From contig CAKZVL010000084.1 of the NCBI GenBank assembly GCA_937922155.1, forward strand, positions 1 through 64,000: 64,000 bases of DNA. Direction: 5' to 3'. This document shows positions 29,999 through 38,094 of this stretch, one piece after another (positions within the stretch are counted from its first letter, which is position 1; each line of letters opens with the position of its first letter). The DNA comes from an uncultured Paracoccaceae bacterium (GTDB lineage: Bacteria; Pseudomonadota; Alphaproteobacteria; Rhodobacterales; Rhodobacteraceae). Both the position numbers and the translations under genes were made by a program. Below the pieces are notes generated by a model. The model saw nothing but the letters and a program-made list of their open reading frames with translations. It had not been told where the DNA came from and made no database searches.

Positions 29999-30712
29999 CT
30001 ACCCTTTGCCCATACGCGCCACATAGCGCGCCTTTGTTTCGTCAAACCACGTCCGGGAATATTCCACAACCGCGCCCGCCTCGCTCCGGCTCAGCCGCTC
30101 AACAAAGGCCGCGCGCTGACCGGGTCCGACGCCAAATCGCACATCCGCCCAATCGGGCACATTTGCCACGCCAATACGATCCTCAACACCTGCGATCACA
30201 ACGCCAAGCGCGTCTTTAAAGTATAAATATAGGGACTCCGACAAATCCGCGCGCTGCACAGCCGGTTGTCCGGCATCCAGCCAAATCTCTTCCAGCGCAA
30301 CCACGTCCCCATCCAGCAACCGCAGCCGCCTGATGCGATCCGCACTTTCACCTGTCCCAAATGACAAGCCATCGCTTGGCTTTTGCCTGCGCTCCACCGA
30401 CAGCACCTCCGCCGTTGGCAAACCGCCGCCCTGCACCCGCTCCAGCCGAAAGAACGAATAAACGCTCTCGACCTGCCCTGAGGTGCGAATGTAATTCCCC
30501 GACCCTTGGATCCGCTCCAACAGCCCCTTGGCCTCCAGATCGGCCAGCGCTTTGCGCAAGGTGCCAACCGCAATGCCAAAATCTGCTGCCATGTCCTTCT
30601 CAGTCGGCAAACGCGCCCCCTCCACAAGACGGCCCGCCGCAATTTCACGGATCAGACGTTCACTGATCTGTATGTAGCGCGGTAGCGCAGAAGGTGTGGC
30701 AAGCTTGGCCAA
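29999..30712 (-). CDS. GntR-family transcriptional regulator (UTRA ligand domain)
   Basis: 237 residues. N-terminal winged helix (RYIQISERLIREIAAG, then LPTEKDMAADFGIAVGTLRKAL) and a C-terminal UTRA-like effector domain. I choose TTG at 30712 because GGAGG lies five bases upstream; a TTG at 30724 in frame would contain that site. It stands between the Gfo/Idh/MocA gene and the divergent monooxygenase operon and most likely represses both until the sugar-type inducer appears. Confidence 0.88.
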   Translation of the reverse strand: MAKLATPSALPRYIQISERLIREIAAGRLVEGARLPTEKDMAADFGIAVGTLRKALADLEAKGLLERIQGSGNYIRTSGQVESVYSFFRLERVQGGGLPTAEVLSVERRQKPSDGLSFGTGESADRIRRLRLLDGDVVALEEIWLDAGQPAVQRADLSESLYLYFKDALGVVIAGVEDRIGVANVPDWADVRFGVGPGQRAAFVERLSRSEAGAVVEYSRTWFDETKARYVARMGKG

Positions 30713-30808
30713 AGGCGCCTCCAAAGGAGATTACAAATTGATACACCATTGCTATACACAGCTGGCTTTGCTACGCAAGAACCAAGACAGATAAACGGGG
30801 GGGGATGC
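30713..30808. promoter_or_regulatory. divergent promoter/operator region, gntR versus monooxygenase operon
   Basis: About 95 bases between the two divergent starts. It contains a direct repeat on the minus strand, GTGTATAG and GTGTATCA, about 12 bases apart (within 30735-30760), a candidate GntR binding site. A G-rich run (GGGGGGGG) directly before the ATG at 30809 serves as the ribosome-binding site. No experimental support. Confidence 0.4.
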
Positions 30809-31969
30809 ATGACCCAAGTCGTTCCAATCACAAGCACCGACCTTGATGGTGCGGAGGTCAGCTGGTTTTCCGCACTCTGTTCAGATGACTACCAATTCCT
30901 CGGCGTACCAGACGGCGACCTGCGATCTTCATGGGAGCATTGCCGCGACATCGCCCTGACAGCAGAGGCGCAAGGCTTTCGCAACATCCTTGCCCCCTCC
31001 TCTTACCAAGTGGGTCAGGACACGCTCAGCTTTGTGGCAGGCATGGCTCCGCTGACCAGCAAAATGAACTTTCTTGCGGCGATCCGCTGCGGTGAAATGC
31101 AGCCCATCATGCTGGCGCGCACCGTTGCCACGCTTGATCACATGCTCAAAGGGCGCTTGACGCTCAACGTGATCAGCTCTGATTTCCCCGGGGAAGTCGC
31201 AGACAGCGCCTATCGCTACCGACGATCCCACGAAGTAGTGGAAATCCTACGCCAAGCCTGGACGCAGGATGAAATTACCCATCAGGGGGACATCTACCAA
31301 TTCGACAAGGTGCCCACAGGCCCAGCGCGGCCATACCAGCAGAACGGCGGGCCGCTGCTCTACTTTGGCGGCTACTCGCCCGCAGCCCTCGAACTTTGCG
31401 GCGCACAATGCGATGTCTATCTGATGTGGCCTGAAACCCGCGACATGCTCGCCCAGCGCATGAAAGACGTGAACGACCGCGCCGCCGCCCACGGGCGCAC
31501 GCTCGATTACGGTTTGCGGGTGCATATGATCGTGCGCGACACCGAGGCAGAGGCGAAAGAATACGCCGAGTATATCGCCTCGAAGCTCGACGACGAATAC
31601 GGCAAACTCATTCGCGACCGCGCCCACGACAGCATCAGCCTTGGCGTCGCACACCAAACACGCGCGCGCGAACTGGCCGATAAATTCGGCTACACCGAAC
31701 CGGGCCTCTGGACAGGGGTCGGGCGCGCCCGCTCCGGCTGCGGTGCCGCCCTTGTGGGATCAACCGACCAGATCCTGTCAAAGATCGAAGATTATCAGAA
31801 AATGGGCATTCGCTCTTTCATCTTCTCCGGCTATCCGCATATTGCAGAGGCAGAGCATTTCGGAAAACGCGTTATGCCCCAGCTCAAAACCGTCTCCCTG
31901 CCCCATGCCTATGGGCGGGTGCCGGCCTCCACCCCAGAAACGCCCCTTGGTACAGGACCCCGCACGTGA
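30809..31969 (+). CDS. LLM-class FMNH2-dependent monooxygenase, SsuD/alkanesulfonate-monooxygenase-like
   Basis: 386 residues of the luciferase-like fold: SWFSALCSDDYQFLG at the N-terminus, GFRNILAPSSYQVGQDTLSF, then LTSKMNFLAAIRCGEMQPIMLART and KGRLTLNVISSDFPGE, all aligned in order with SsuD-type alkanesulfonate monooxygenases. Such enzymes cleave C-S bonds of sulfonates to give sulfite and an aldehyde. The next two genes, with 4- and 1-base overlaps, encode an aldo/keto reductase and a flavin reductase. That triad fits the sulfoquinovose monooxygenase (SmoC) context; alkanesulfonates or other substrates remain possible. The upstream in-frame ATG at 30749 lies in the promoter and is rejected. 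Confidence 0.87.
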   Translation: MTQVVPITSTDLDGAEVSWFSALCSDDYQFLGVPDGDLRSSWEHCRDIALTAEAQGFRNILAPSSYQVGQDTLSFVAGMAPLTSKMNFLAAIRCGEMQPIMLARTVATLDHMLKGRLTLNVISSDFPGEVADSAYRYRRSHEVVEILRQAWTQDEITHQGDIYQFDKVPTGPARPYQQNGGPLLYFGGYSPAALELCGAQCDVYLMWPETRDMLAQRMKDVNDRAAAHGRTLDYGLRVHMIVRDTEAEAKEYAEYIASKLDDEYGKLIRDRAHDSISLGVAHQTRARELADKFGYTEPGLWTGVGRARSGCGAALVGSTDQILSKIEDYQKMGIRSFIFSGYPHIAEAEHFGKRVMPQLKTVSLPHAYGRVPASTPETPLGTGPRT

Positions 31970-32856
31970 ACCGCATAGACATCACCGATACCCTCAGCTT
32001 TAGCCGCATCATCTATGGCATGTGGCGGCTGTCTGATGACACCGACACCTCCCCCGCGCATGTCCAGGCCAAGATCGAAGCCTGCCTCGCGCAAGGCATC
32101 ACCACAATGGATCAGGCCGACATCTACGGCGGGTACGAAGCCGAAGCGGTATTTGGCGCGGCGTTGAAAGCAGCGCCAAACCTGCGCGACCAGATCGAAA
32201 TTGTCACCAAATGCAGCATCGTGGCCCCCGCCGGACGATATGCAACGGCGCGCGTCAAGTATTACGACACCTCCGCCGATCATATCCGCGCCAGCATCGA
32301 CCACTCGCTTGGGCTCATGAACATCGACCATATCGACACGCTGCTGATCCACCGCCCGGACCCCTTTATGAACCACCTTGAAACCGGCGCCGCACTTGAC
32401 GAAGCAGTGGTTAGCGGCAAGGTCGGCTCCGTCGGTGTGTCCAACTTTAAACCGCACGACTGGTCGCTACTTCAATCGGCGATGAAAACTCCGCTTGTGA
32501 CCAACCAAATCGAACTCTCGCTGACAGCGCATGACGCTTTCACCAACGGCGACGTGGCTAGCTTACAAGAACGCAACACCCCGATTATGGCGTGGTCCCC
32601 GCTCGGCGGTGGCAGCCTGATGACTGGAAAAGGCCAGGTGCAAGACGCGATTGCCAAGGTGGCAAAAGCCAACAACGTGGACAACGCGGCAGTGGCCGTG
32701 GCTTGGCTGCTTGCGCATCCAGCGAATATCATGCCTGTTATGGGCACCAATAACCTCTCCCGCATCAAATCACTCTGTGATGCGCAAAAGGTGCAGATGG
32801 ACCGGGAAACCTGGTTCGAACTTTATACCGCCGCCCTCGGCGCAGAGGTCCCGTAA
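31966..32856 (+). CDS. aldo/keto reductase
   Basis: 296 residues, TIM-barrel NAD(P)H reductase. The catalytic tetrad is visible as D49, Y54 (MDQADIY), K82 (VTKC) and H129 (LLIHRPD). The GTG start overlaps the monooxygenase stop by four bases and the stop overlaps the next gene by one base. In sulfoquinovose monooxygenase pathways an aldo/keto reductase (SmoB) reduces 6-oxo-glucose to glucose, and this gene sits exactly where that activity would be needed. The substrate is inferred from context only. Confidence 0.88.
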   Translation: MNRIDITDTLSFSRIIYGMWRLSDDTDTSPAHVQAKIEACLAQGITTMDQADIYGGYEAEAVFGAALKAAPNLRDQIEIVTKCSIVAPAGRYATARVKYYDTSADHIRASIDHSLGLMNIDHIDTLLIHRPDPFMNHLETGAALDEAVVSGKVGSVGVSNFKPHDWSLLQSAMKTPLVTNQIELSLTAHDAFTNGDVASLQERNTPIMAWSPLGGGSLMTGKGQVQDAIAKVAKANNVDNAAVAVAWLLAHPANIMPVMGTNNLSRIKSLCDAQKVQMDRETWFELYTAALGAEVP

Positions 32857-33350
32857 TGGAAGCAGGCACAATTCAGTCTTTCGACCCCAACGCCGATAGC
32901 GACAGTTTTCGCGGCGCATTGGGCAGCTTTGCAACGGGCGTAACAGTGATCACAACCGACAGCAGCGAAGGGCCCATCGGCATTGTTGCCAATTCCTTCG
33001 CCAGCGTCTCGCTTGACCCACCACTGGTGCTCTGGTGCCCCGCGAAATCCTCGCGACGGTTCGAACACTTCGCAGGCTCACGCCGCTTTGCGATCCACGT
33101 GCTGGGCCAAGACCAACGCGATATTGCCGCCGCTTTCGTGAAATCCAAAACCGCATTTGACGACATCACATGGCACAAATCCCATTGCGGCATCCCGCTG
33201 ATCAACGGGGCCTTGGCAACATTCGAATGCTCTTTGCACGCAGACCACGATGCAGGCGATCACCTGATCATCCTGGGCGAAGTCACCAAATGCCACCACC
33301 GCCCCGGCGCGCCCCTGATCTTCCACGCTGGACACTACAGCGCCCCCTAA
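32856..33350 (+). CDS. flavin reductase (HpaC/RutF-like domain)
   Basis: 164 residues of the split-barrel FMN-binding family: FRGALGSFATGVTVITT near the N-terminus, ANSFASVSLDPPLVLWC, and a C-terminal LIILGEVTKCHH block. It supplies reduced FMN to a partner monooxygenase. Its ATG shares one base with the aldo/keto reductase stop, so the three genes form one translational unit with the LLM monooxygenase as partner. Confidence 0.9.
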   Translation: MEAGTIQSFDPNADSDSFRGALGSFATGVTVITTDSSEGPIGIVANSFASVSLDPPLVLWCPAKSSRRFEHFAGSRRFAIHVLGQDQRDIAAAFVKSKTAFDDITWHKSHCGIPLINGALATFECSLHADHDAGDHLIILGEVTKCHHRPGAPLIFHAGHYSAP

Positions 33351-33353
33351 CCA

Positions 33354-33385
33354 AAATCATCTTGCCAAAACTACTCAAAAGGCGC
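33354..33385. repeat. degenerate copy of the dispersed 3'-end element
   Basis: AAATCATCTTGCCAAAACTACT then CAAAAGGCGCGCG; the left half keeps the element sequence while the GC hairpin is worn. It lies between convergent genes ending at 33350 and 33417. Confidence 0.5.
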
Positions 33386-33416
33386 GCGCAGCCAAAGCTT
33401 GCGCCAATCCACGGCG

Positions 33417-33764
33417 CTACCCCCGGCCTGTTTCAATCTCAGGGTCAACGCCCCCGGCCGCGGCAATCCGCGCCTCAAGCATGTCCAGCCAATCCGGCGG
33501 TGCAGGCTTGATCGCCACGCCTTCGCTCTGCAAAATGCGAAACGGCCATACCTTGCGCGCATGGCTCGCCGATACCGCGCGACAGGATCGAAACATCATC
33601 GACGCTTCATGCAAGAGCCGTTCTTCTTCGCTATACACATCCATGCAAATATCCAACAACTGGTTCAACCGCTTCATCCCGGCAAGATCCGCAGCTTCTG
33701 ACAGCTCATAAAGCGCATCAAACATCCAGTCTGTCTCGTCCATATCATCGATCACTCGCATCAT
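33417..33764 (-). CDS. hypothetical protein
   Basis: 115 residues, acidic N-terminal half (DDMDETDWMFDALYELSEAADL) and a basic, tryptophan-containing second half; no membrane segment or signal peptide. Two ATG codons at 33764 and 33761 are possible starts and the ribosome-binding site is weak. Helix-rich appearance only. It sits alone between two element copies. I do not recognise a family; the open frame without rival supports it moderately. Confidence 0.55.
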   Translation of the reverse strand: MMRVIDDMDETDWMFDALYELSEAADLAGMKRLNQLLDICMDVYSEEERLLHEASMMFRSCRAVSASHARKVWPFRILQSEGVAIKPAPPDWLDMLEARIAAAGGVDPEIETGRG

Positions 33765-33833
33765 TGGACGCTTTACCTACGCCAACTTAGCTAACAATCG
33801 TTGAAGCGCGCCAATCATCCGGCACCAATCCAT

Positions 33834-33868
33834 GATCATCTTGCCAAAAATACTCCCGCCGGAGGCGC
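33834..33868. repeat. dispersed 3'-end element copy (reverse orientation)
   Basis: GATCATCTTGCCAAAAATAC then TCCCGCCGGAGGCG, a full copy. It lies 12 bases beyond the stop of the glycerate-kinase gene at 33880 and so is at that transcript's 3' end. Confidence 0.7.
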
Positions 33869-33879
33869 AAAAAATACCC

Positions 33880-35076
33880 TCACGCCCCCCGGATCATAAT
33901 CCCCAGATCGGCCACATTGGTGCCCGTGGCATCGGTGATCAATAGATCGCCAGCCAAATCCAATGCGCCGTAACTGTCATTATTGGCCAACAGCGCCTCA
34001 ATATCACCACCCGCCTGCGCAATACGCATCAACGTACCTGCATCCGCGAGCCCACCTGCAGCATCCGTCGGGCCATCACGCCCATCAGATCCCCCTTGCA
34101 AACAGATCCAATCCGTCCAGCCCCGCTTGCGCGCTTCAACCGCCACGCGCAGGGCCAGCTCTTGATTGCGTCCGCCGCGCCCTGTGCCTTTAAGCATAAC
34201 CGTCGTCTCACCACCCCAAACGGTCACTCCGGGCGCACAGGCATCGCAAATCGCCTTTGCGGCCGCCTCCACATCCCCCACGATCGACGTCTCAATCACG
34301 TGCGCGCCGTCAACTGCGGCCATTGCAGCCACGCTTTGGCTGTTGGACCCGACTAGGATGTTGGTGCCATCGGTCACGGCAACCGCTTTGCGGCCCGCTT
34401 TCAGATGGACCTTAACACTGTCCGGCAAGCCGTTCCAAATCGACGCTTTTTCCAGAATCAACCGCGCCTCTTCAGCCGTGCCCAGTGACGCCGCCGTCGG
34501 CCCGCTTGCAATCGCGGACAGATCATCGCCAATGACATCCGACAGGATCAGCGCCGTAACCGCATGGGGTGCCGCCAGCCGCAAAAACCCGCCGCCTTTC
34601 AGCTGCGACAGTTGTTGGCGCACAAGGTTCATCTCTACGATATCAAGCCCTGCGCCCAATAGCGCTTCATTCACCGCCGCCTTCTCGGCCAAGCTCACCC
34701 CCGCCACAGGTGCGGGCAATAGCGCAGATCCCCCCCCGGAAATCAGCGCCAAGATGGGTCCATCCGCGCCCCGAATTGCCTGCGTCACCGCCGCCCCCGC
34801 ACGGGCCCCGTTTTCATCCGGAACAGGGTGCCCCGCGGCCATGACCGTTGCCCCTGCTAAGTCCTTGGCGTTTTCATAATTGGTCACAACGATGCAAGGC
34901 ACGCCGCCAAAAGCGTGCAGCGCCGCTTCAGCCATACGGATCGCAGCCTTCCCCACAGCGATGATCAGCGCAGGTCGCGCAACCTTGCCGATATGGCGCT
35001 CCACCGCCGCATATGGGTCCGCCGCAGCGACGCCCGCTTGGAACAACGCCAGCGCATGCTGTCGCGAAAGGGTCAT
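33880..35076 (-). CDS. glycerate 2-kinase (MOFRL/TtuD family)
   Basis: 398 residues. Features of the class II glycerate kinase / hydroxypyruvate-reductase family: IIAVGKAAIRMAEAAL near residue 40, the ISGGGSALLPAP phosphate-binding loop, and the C-terminal MOFRL region with GRGGRNQELALRVA and GGSDGRDGPTDAAGG. It phosphorylates glycerate at C2, feeding lower glycolysis. It overlaps the nitroreductase-like gene upstream by four bases, an unusual partner, and may simply be the last gene of that operon. The repeat copy after its stop supports a transcript end here. Confidence 0.88.
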   Translation of the reverse strand: MTLSRQHALALFQAGVAAADPYAAVERHIGKVARPALIIAVGKAAIRMAEAALHAFGGVPCIVVTNYENAKDLAGATVMAAGHPVPDENGARAGAAVTQAIRGADGPILALISGGGSALLPAPVAGVSLAEKAAVNEALLGAGLDIVEMNLVRQQLSQLKGGGFLRLAAPHAVTALILSDVIGDDLSAIASGPTAASLGTAEEARLILEKASIWNGLPDSVKVHLKAGRKAVAVTDGTNILVGSNSQSVAAMAAVDGAHVIETSIVGDVEAAAKAICDACAPGVTVWGGETTVMLKGTGRGGRNQELALRVAVEARKRGWTDWICLQGGSDGRDGPTDAAGGLADAGTLMRIAQAGGDIEALLANNDSYGALDLAGDLLITDATGTNVADLGIMIRGA

Positions 35077-36041
35077 GTCAATATCTCCTCCAACGGCCTT
35101 CGCGCCCGCTCGGGGCGCTGACCTGTTGCCTTGCCAAAGCGGATCACCTGAACAATCCGCTCCGTCGGCGCGATGTCAAATCGACTGCGCAGGTCCCTGT
35201 TGGTCTGCGGATGATCTGACAAGGCCGCCATCGGCCACATCGCCAACCCCCTTTGCGCGGCCTTCAGGCACAATCGCAAGTAGGCGCGCCCAGTGACAAC
35301 GGGGCTTTCATCGCTCGGTGCGCAGAACACAGCAATCAGCGGCGCGCTCTGCGTCTTTTCAGCCTCCACCGTCATGCCCTTTGTCGCCCCAAACAAGTTA
35401 AGGGTCGGCCACAGCACCCCCAAAGCCCAACGCGCCAGCCGCGCGTCTGGCTTTGACATCTGCATCGCGTCCCGGCTCAGCCCATCAAACGCATGGCGCG
35501 GGTGCCCTTCTGACAGGCGCATCCAGCTCAGCAGTTCTTTGCGAAAGGCCGCCCGCTGCATAATGTTAAGGCTGGCAAAATCATTACGCTCCGCGATCCA
35601 GGCTTTGTCCTCTTCATCGCTGACAAACACCACTCCATCGTTGTCCCACGCCGGAACGGGTTCAGCTTCAAACCGCTCTCGCCAAGTGAAACGCTCTTCA
35701 AGCGCGGCTACCAAAGGATCAGACGCGCCTTTCATCAAGGACAACCGCGCCGCCATCCGATGCCCGGGCCATGTGCTGCGATCGTCCTGCACCCACAGGT
35801 CATGAACCTCCGCGCCAAGCCCGTGGTCGCCCAAACTCAAAACCGTGGCGTCCACCGCAGCACCACAGGACAATCCGGCATCGTGCCCCGTTGGGTCCCC
35901 TTCAGCTAAATGCACGCTCAGGTCTGCTGCGATTTCAATCGCATCCCCTCGCATCCGCCACCGCGCGGGCTGGACGTTATGCACCGATGGGGCAAGGTTG
36001 GCGCGGCTCACAACCGCCTGCAATTGCGCCTTTGTGATCAT
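35073..36041 (-). CDS. nitroreductase-like (Acg-type) flavoprotein
   Basis: 322 residues. NLAPSVHNVQPARWRM at residue 14 is the FMN-binding start of Acg/nitroreductase-like proteins and the C-terminal VIRFGKATGQRPERARRPLEEIL matches the usual end of the fold (only part is diagnostic). It is longer than simple nitroreductases (about 200) and similar in layout to the second half of the mycobacterial Rv1355c/MoeY protein, in which a ThiF domain is fused to such a domain; here a ThiF gene is two genes upstream. Substrate is unknown. Confidence 0.8.
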   Translation of the reverse strand: MITKAQLQAVVSRANLAPSVHNVQPARWRMRGDAIEIAADLSVHLAEGDPTGHDAGLSCGAAVDATVLSLGDHGLGAEVHDLWVQDDRSTWPGHRMAARLSLMKGASDPLVAALEERFTWRERFEAEPVPAWDNDGVVFVSDEEDKAWIAERNDFASLNIMQRAAFRKELLSWMRLSEGHPRHAFDGLSRDAMQMSKPDARLARWALGVLWPTLNLFGATKGMTVEAEKTQSAPLIAVFCAPSDESPVVTGRAYLRLCLKAAQRGLAMWPMAALSDHPQTNRDLRSRFDIAPTERIVQVIRFGKATGQRPERARRPLEEILT

Positions 36042-37225
36042 CTGCCGCGCTCTTCAATCAGGGACGCCATGCGTTGCACAACATCGACCTCAAGCTCTGA
36101 TTGCGGCGTTGACGTCAGCTGAGGTATCGCAATGGCCACCAGCCGCAACGGCGCTTTGCTCACCCGCAGGATGTGACTGCATTCAAACTTTTCAAACAAA
36201 TGCGTAACATATTCCGCCTGACTGGGATCATTCGGCAGCATGTCCGTTTTTCGCAAGACGGGCTGGCTTTCAAACAGGAAATTCAACAAATCAGGTTGCA
36301 AATCGTCAAGCGCGCGCGCCTCCACAATGGCGGCACCCTCTACTCTGGGAAAGTCTTGTAATCCCCTAAGGAACGCCAGCGGATCATCCAAAGGCCCCGT
36401 GGCAAGGTGGCGCAGGATCGTCAGGCTTTGCTTGGCAGCGCGTTGACGCCGCGCATCAATGGCGATCATCACCAGCAGGATAGCCGCCAATGCGATCACA
36501 ATGCCCAAAACCCAACCGTCGCGCCCCACGCCAAGAATCACACCGAACAGCCCGCCCGCGACCAACGCCACGCCAAGCGCGCTCAGGTACGTCATCACCG
36601 TGGCCCGTTGCCCCTCGGTGTCATTGCCCAGCGTCAGGGCCAACCAGCACAGGGTCAGCACACCAATGGCGGAAACTTGCACAGGCAACCCGATCAGAAT
36701 CGTGCCAAAATCCGCACCGATCATCGGGATAAACAAGATAAGGGACAGGGCAAGGCGTCCGACCGCCACGTTTTCCGCGCCAGACAAAGCCGCCTTGTCG
36801 CGCGTCACAACCAACCAGCCGCAAATCGCAAAGACGCTGATCTGAAACAGGAACAATCCCCACAGTCGCAGGGGGTCGACCCAGTCCGGTGGTAAGAACG
36901 CGAGCAGGCCGAATAGGGCAGCGCCCCCCGCTCCCAGCGCCTTCACCCAAGCAGGCGCATGCTGGCGCAATAACCCTTCGGTTAGCAAAAGGACAGCCAG
37001 CGGGATCAGGCCCGCGGCCAACATCACCACAAACTGAAACGCCGCACCCCCCGTCAAAACGACCAGCGCGCGCCCCAGAAACAGCAGCATCGTCACCCGC
37101 ACACCAAAGACAAAACGCCGGCTCAGCGGATCATCGCGCCCCAGCGTCATGTGCAAAAGGGCAAGCCCCATCAACGCTGCCGCAGACAAATAAAGGTCTG
37201 TCAAAACATACGCAGACGGGATCAT
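36038..37225 (-). CDS. nine-helix membrane protein with C-terminal GAF-like domain
   Basis: 395 residues from the ATG at 37225 that overlaps the ThiF stop. Nine hydrophobic segments fill about residues 5-265; the last 130 residues are soluble (LRHLATGPLDDPLAFLRGL onward) and have a GAF-like look (FECSHILRVSKAPLRLVAIAIPQL). No kinase, GGDEF or channel motif is seen, so it looks like a sensor or scaffold without an output domain. The family is not recognised. It overlaps the nitroreductase-like gene by four bases. Confidence 0.78.
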   Translation of the reverse strand: MIPSAYVLTDLYLSAAALMGLALLHMTLGRDDPLSRRFVFGVRVTMLLFLGRALVVLTGGAAFQFVVMLAAGLIPLAVLLLTEGLLRQHAPAWVKALGAGGAALFGLLAFLPPDWVDPLRLWGLFLFQISVFAICGWLVVTRDKAALSGAENVAVGRLALSLILFIPMIGADFGTILIGLPVQVSAIGVLTLCWLALTLGNDTEGQRATVMTYLSALGVALVAGGLFGVILGVGRDGWVLGIVIALAAILLVMIAIDARRQRAAKQSLTILRHLATGPLDDPLAFLRGLQDFPRVEGAAIVEARALDDLQPDLLNFLFESQPVLRKTDMLPNDPSQAEYVTHLFEKFECSHILRVSKAPLRLVAIAIPQLTSTPQSELEVDVVQRMASLIEERGR

Positions 37226-38094
37226 GTGCCTGCCGCCAGCTTGTTCAAAAACTGCCGCACCACAGGGCGCAGGATGGCTGCCAACCATGCGGGCTTGGGC
37301 CGTTCAACGCGTCCCTTATAGGGATTGAAAAACCATCCCCGATTATCCGCACCGCGCGGTCGACCCAACAGCACGTTTATCGCCTCATAAGCCATCAATT
37401 GACCCGTTGTGATCACCATCGGCGCAAACGACATACGGCTGCGCCGACCCGCAACAACATCGCCGACCAGATCAAGATCAATATAATCGCGCGATGACGA
37501 ATGCAGCACGACATGCTCTGCCTCGCGCAGAAACGCCGTGGCCTTTTGATCCTCGCTCAGCGCATTCCACGCCGTTCCTATTGTAGGATATCCAAGCCTG
37601 TCTTCGTGGTCTGGGTCCGTGGCTCGCGTGACATAAACCGACGGCAACGGTGAGGCATATGCGTCAATCACACTCACGCCCGCTCGTTTGGCACTTCGAT
37701 ACAACAACAACGACGCGCCCAAATCATCGGTCCCGTTGATCACCACCGCCGCTTGGTCGACGGCCGTTTTCACATAATCCGGCCAATCCGCGCCATAAAC
37801 CGTGATCTGCATCAGCGGGTTGATCTTGCGCAAAATCGCCTCTGTCGCCTCCGCCTTGTGCAGTCCCACGGTGTCGGTGAAACAAAACACTTGGCGGTTC
37901 AGATTGCTGACCTCAAATTCATCAATATCGGCGATGATCACACGACCAACGCCCGCGCGGGCCAAGGCCAATAGGCAGGCCCCTCCCATCCCACCAGTCC
38001 CACAGACAAAAACGCAGGCGTCCTGCAATCTGTCCTGCTCAGCTTGGGTGACAAAGCCGATGTTGCGATTGGTCATTTCACCATAATCAAACAT
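37222..38094 (-). CDS. ThiF/MoeB/E1-like adenylating enzyme without zinc or thioester cysteines
   Basis: 290 residues. The nucleotide fold is intact: CGTGGMGGA (residues 31-39), D56 and D58, SNLNRQ (63-68), and K80. All four cysteines lie within the first 71 residues, so the C-terminal CxxC zinc knuckle and a transfer cysteine of MoeB/ThiF are missing; it can probably adenylate a C-terminus but not form the usual thioester. No ubiquitin-like or sulfur-carrier gene is adjacent. ATG at 38094 has AAAGGGGA upstream; it overlaps the GNAT-like gene by eight bases. Related enzymes occur fused to nitroreductase domains. Confidence 0.85.
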   Translation of the reverse strand: MFDYGEMTNRNIGFVTQAEQDRLQDACVFVCGTGGMGGACLLALARAGVGRVIIADIDEFEVSNLNRQVFCFTDTVGLHKAEATEAILRKINPLMQITVYGADWPDYVKTAVDQAAVVINGTDDLGASLLLYRSAKRAGVSVIDAYASPLPSVYVTRATDPDHEDRLGYPTIGTAWNALSEDQKATAFLREAEHVVLHSSSRDYIDLDLVGDVVAGRRSRMSFAPMVITTGQLMAYEAINVLLGRPRGADNRGWFFNPYKGRVERPKPAWLAAILRPVVRQFLNKLAAGT

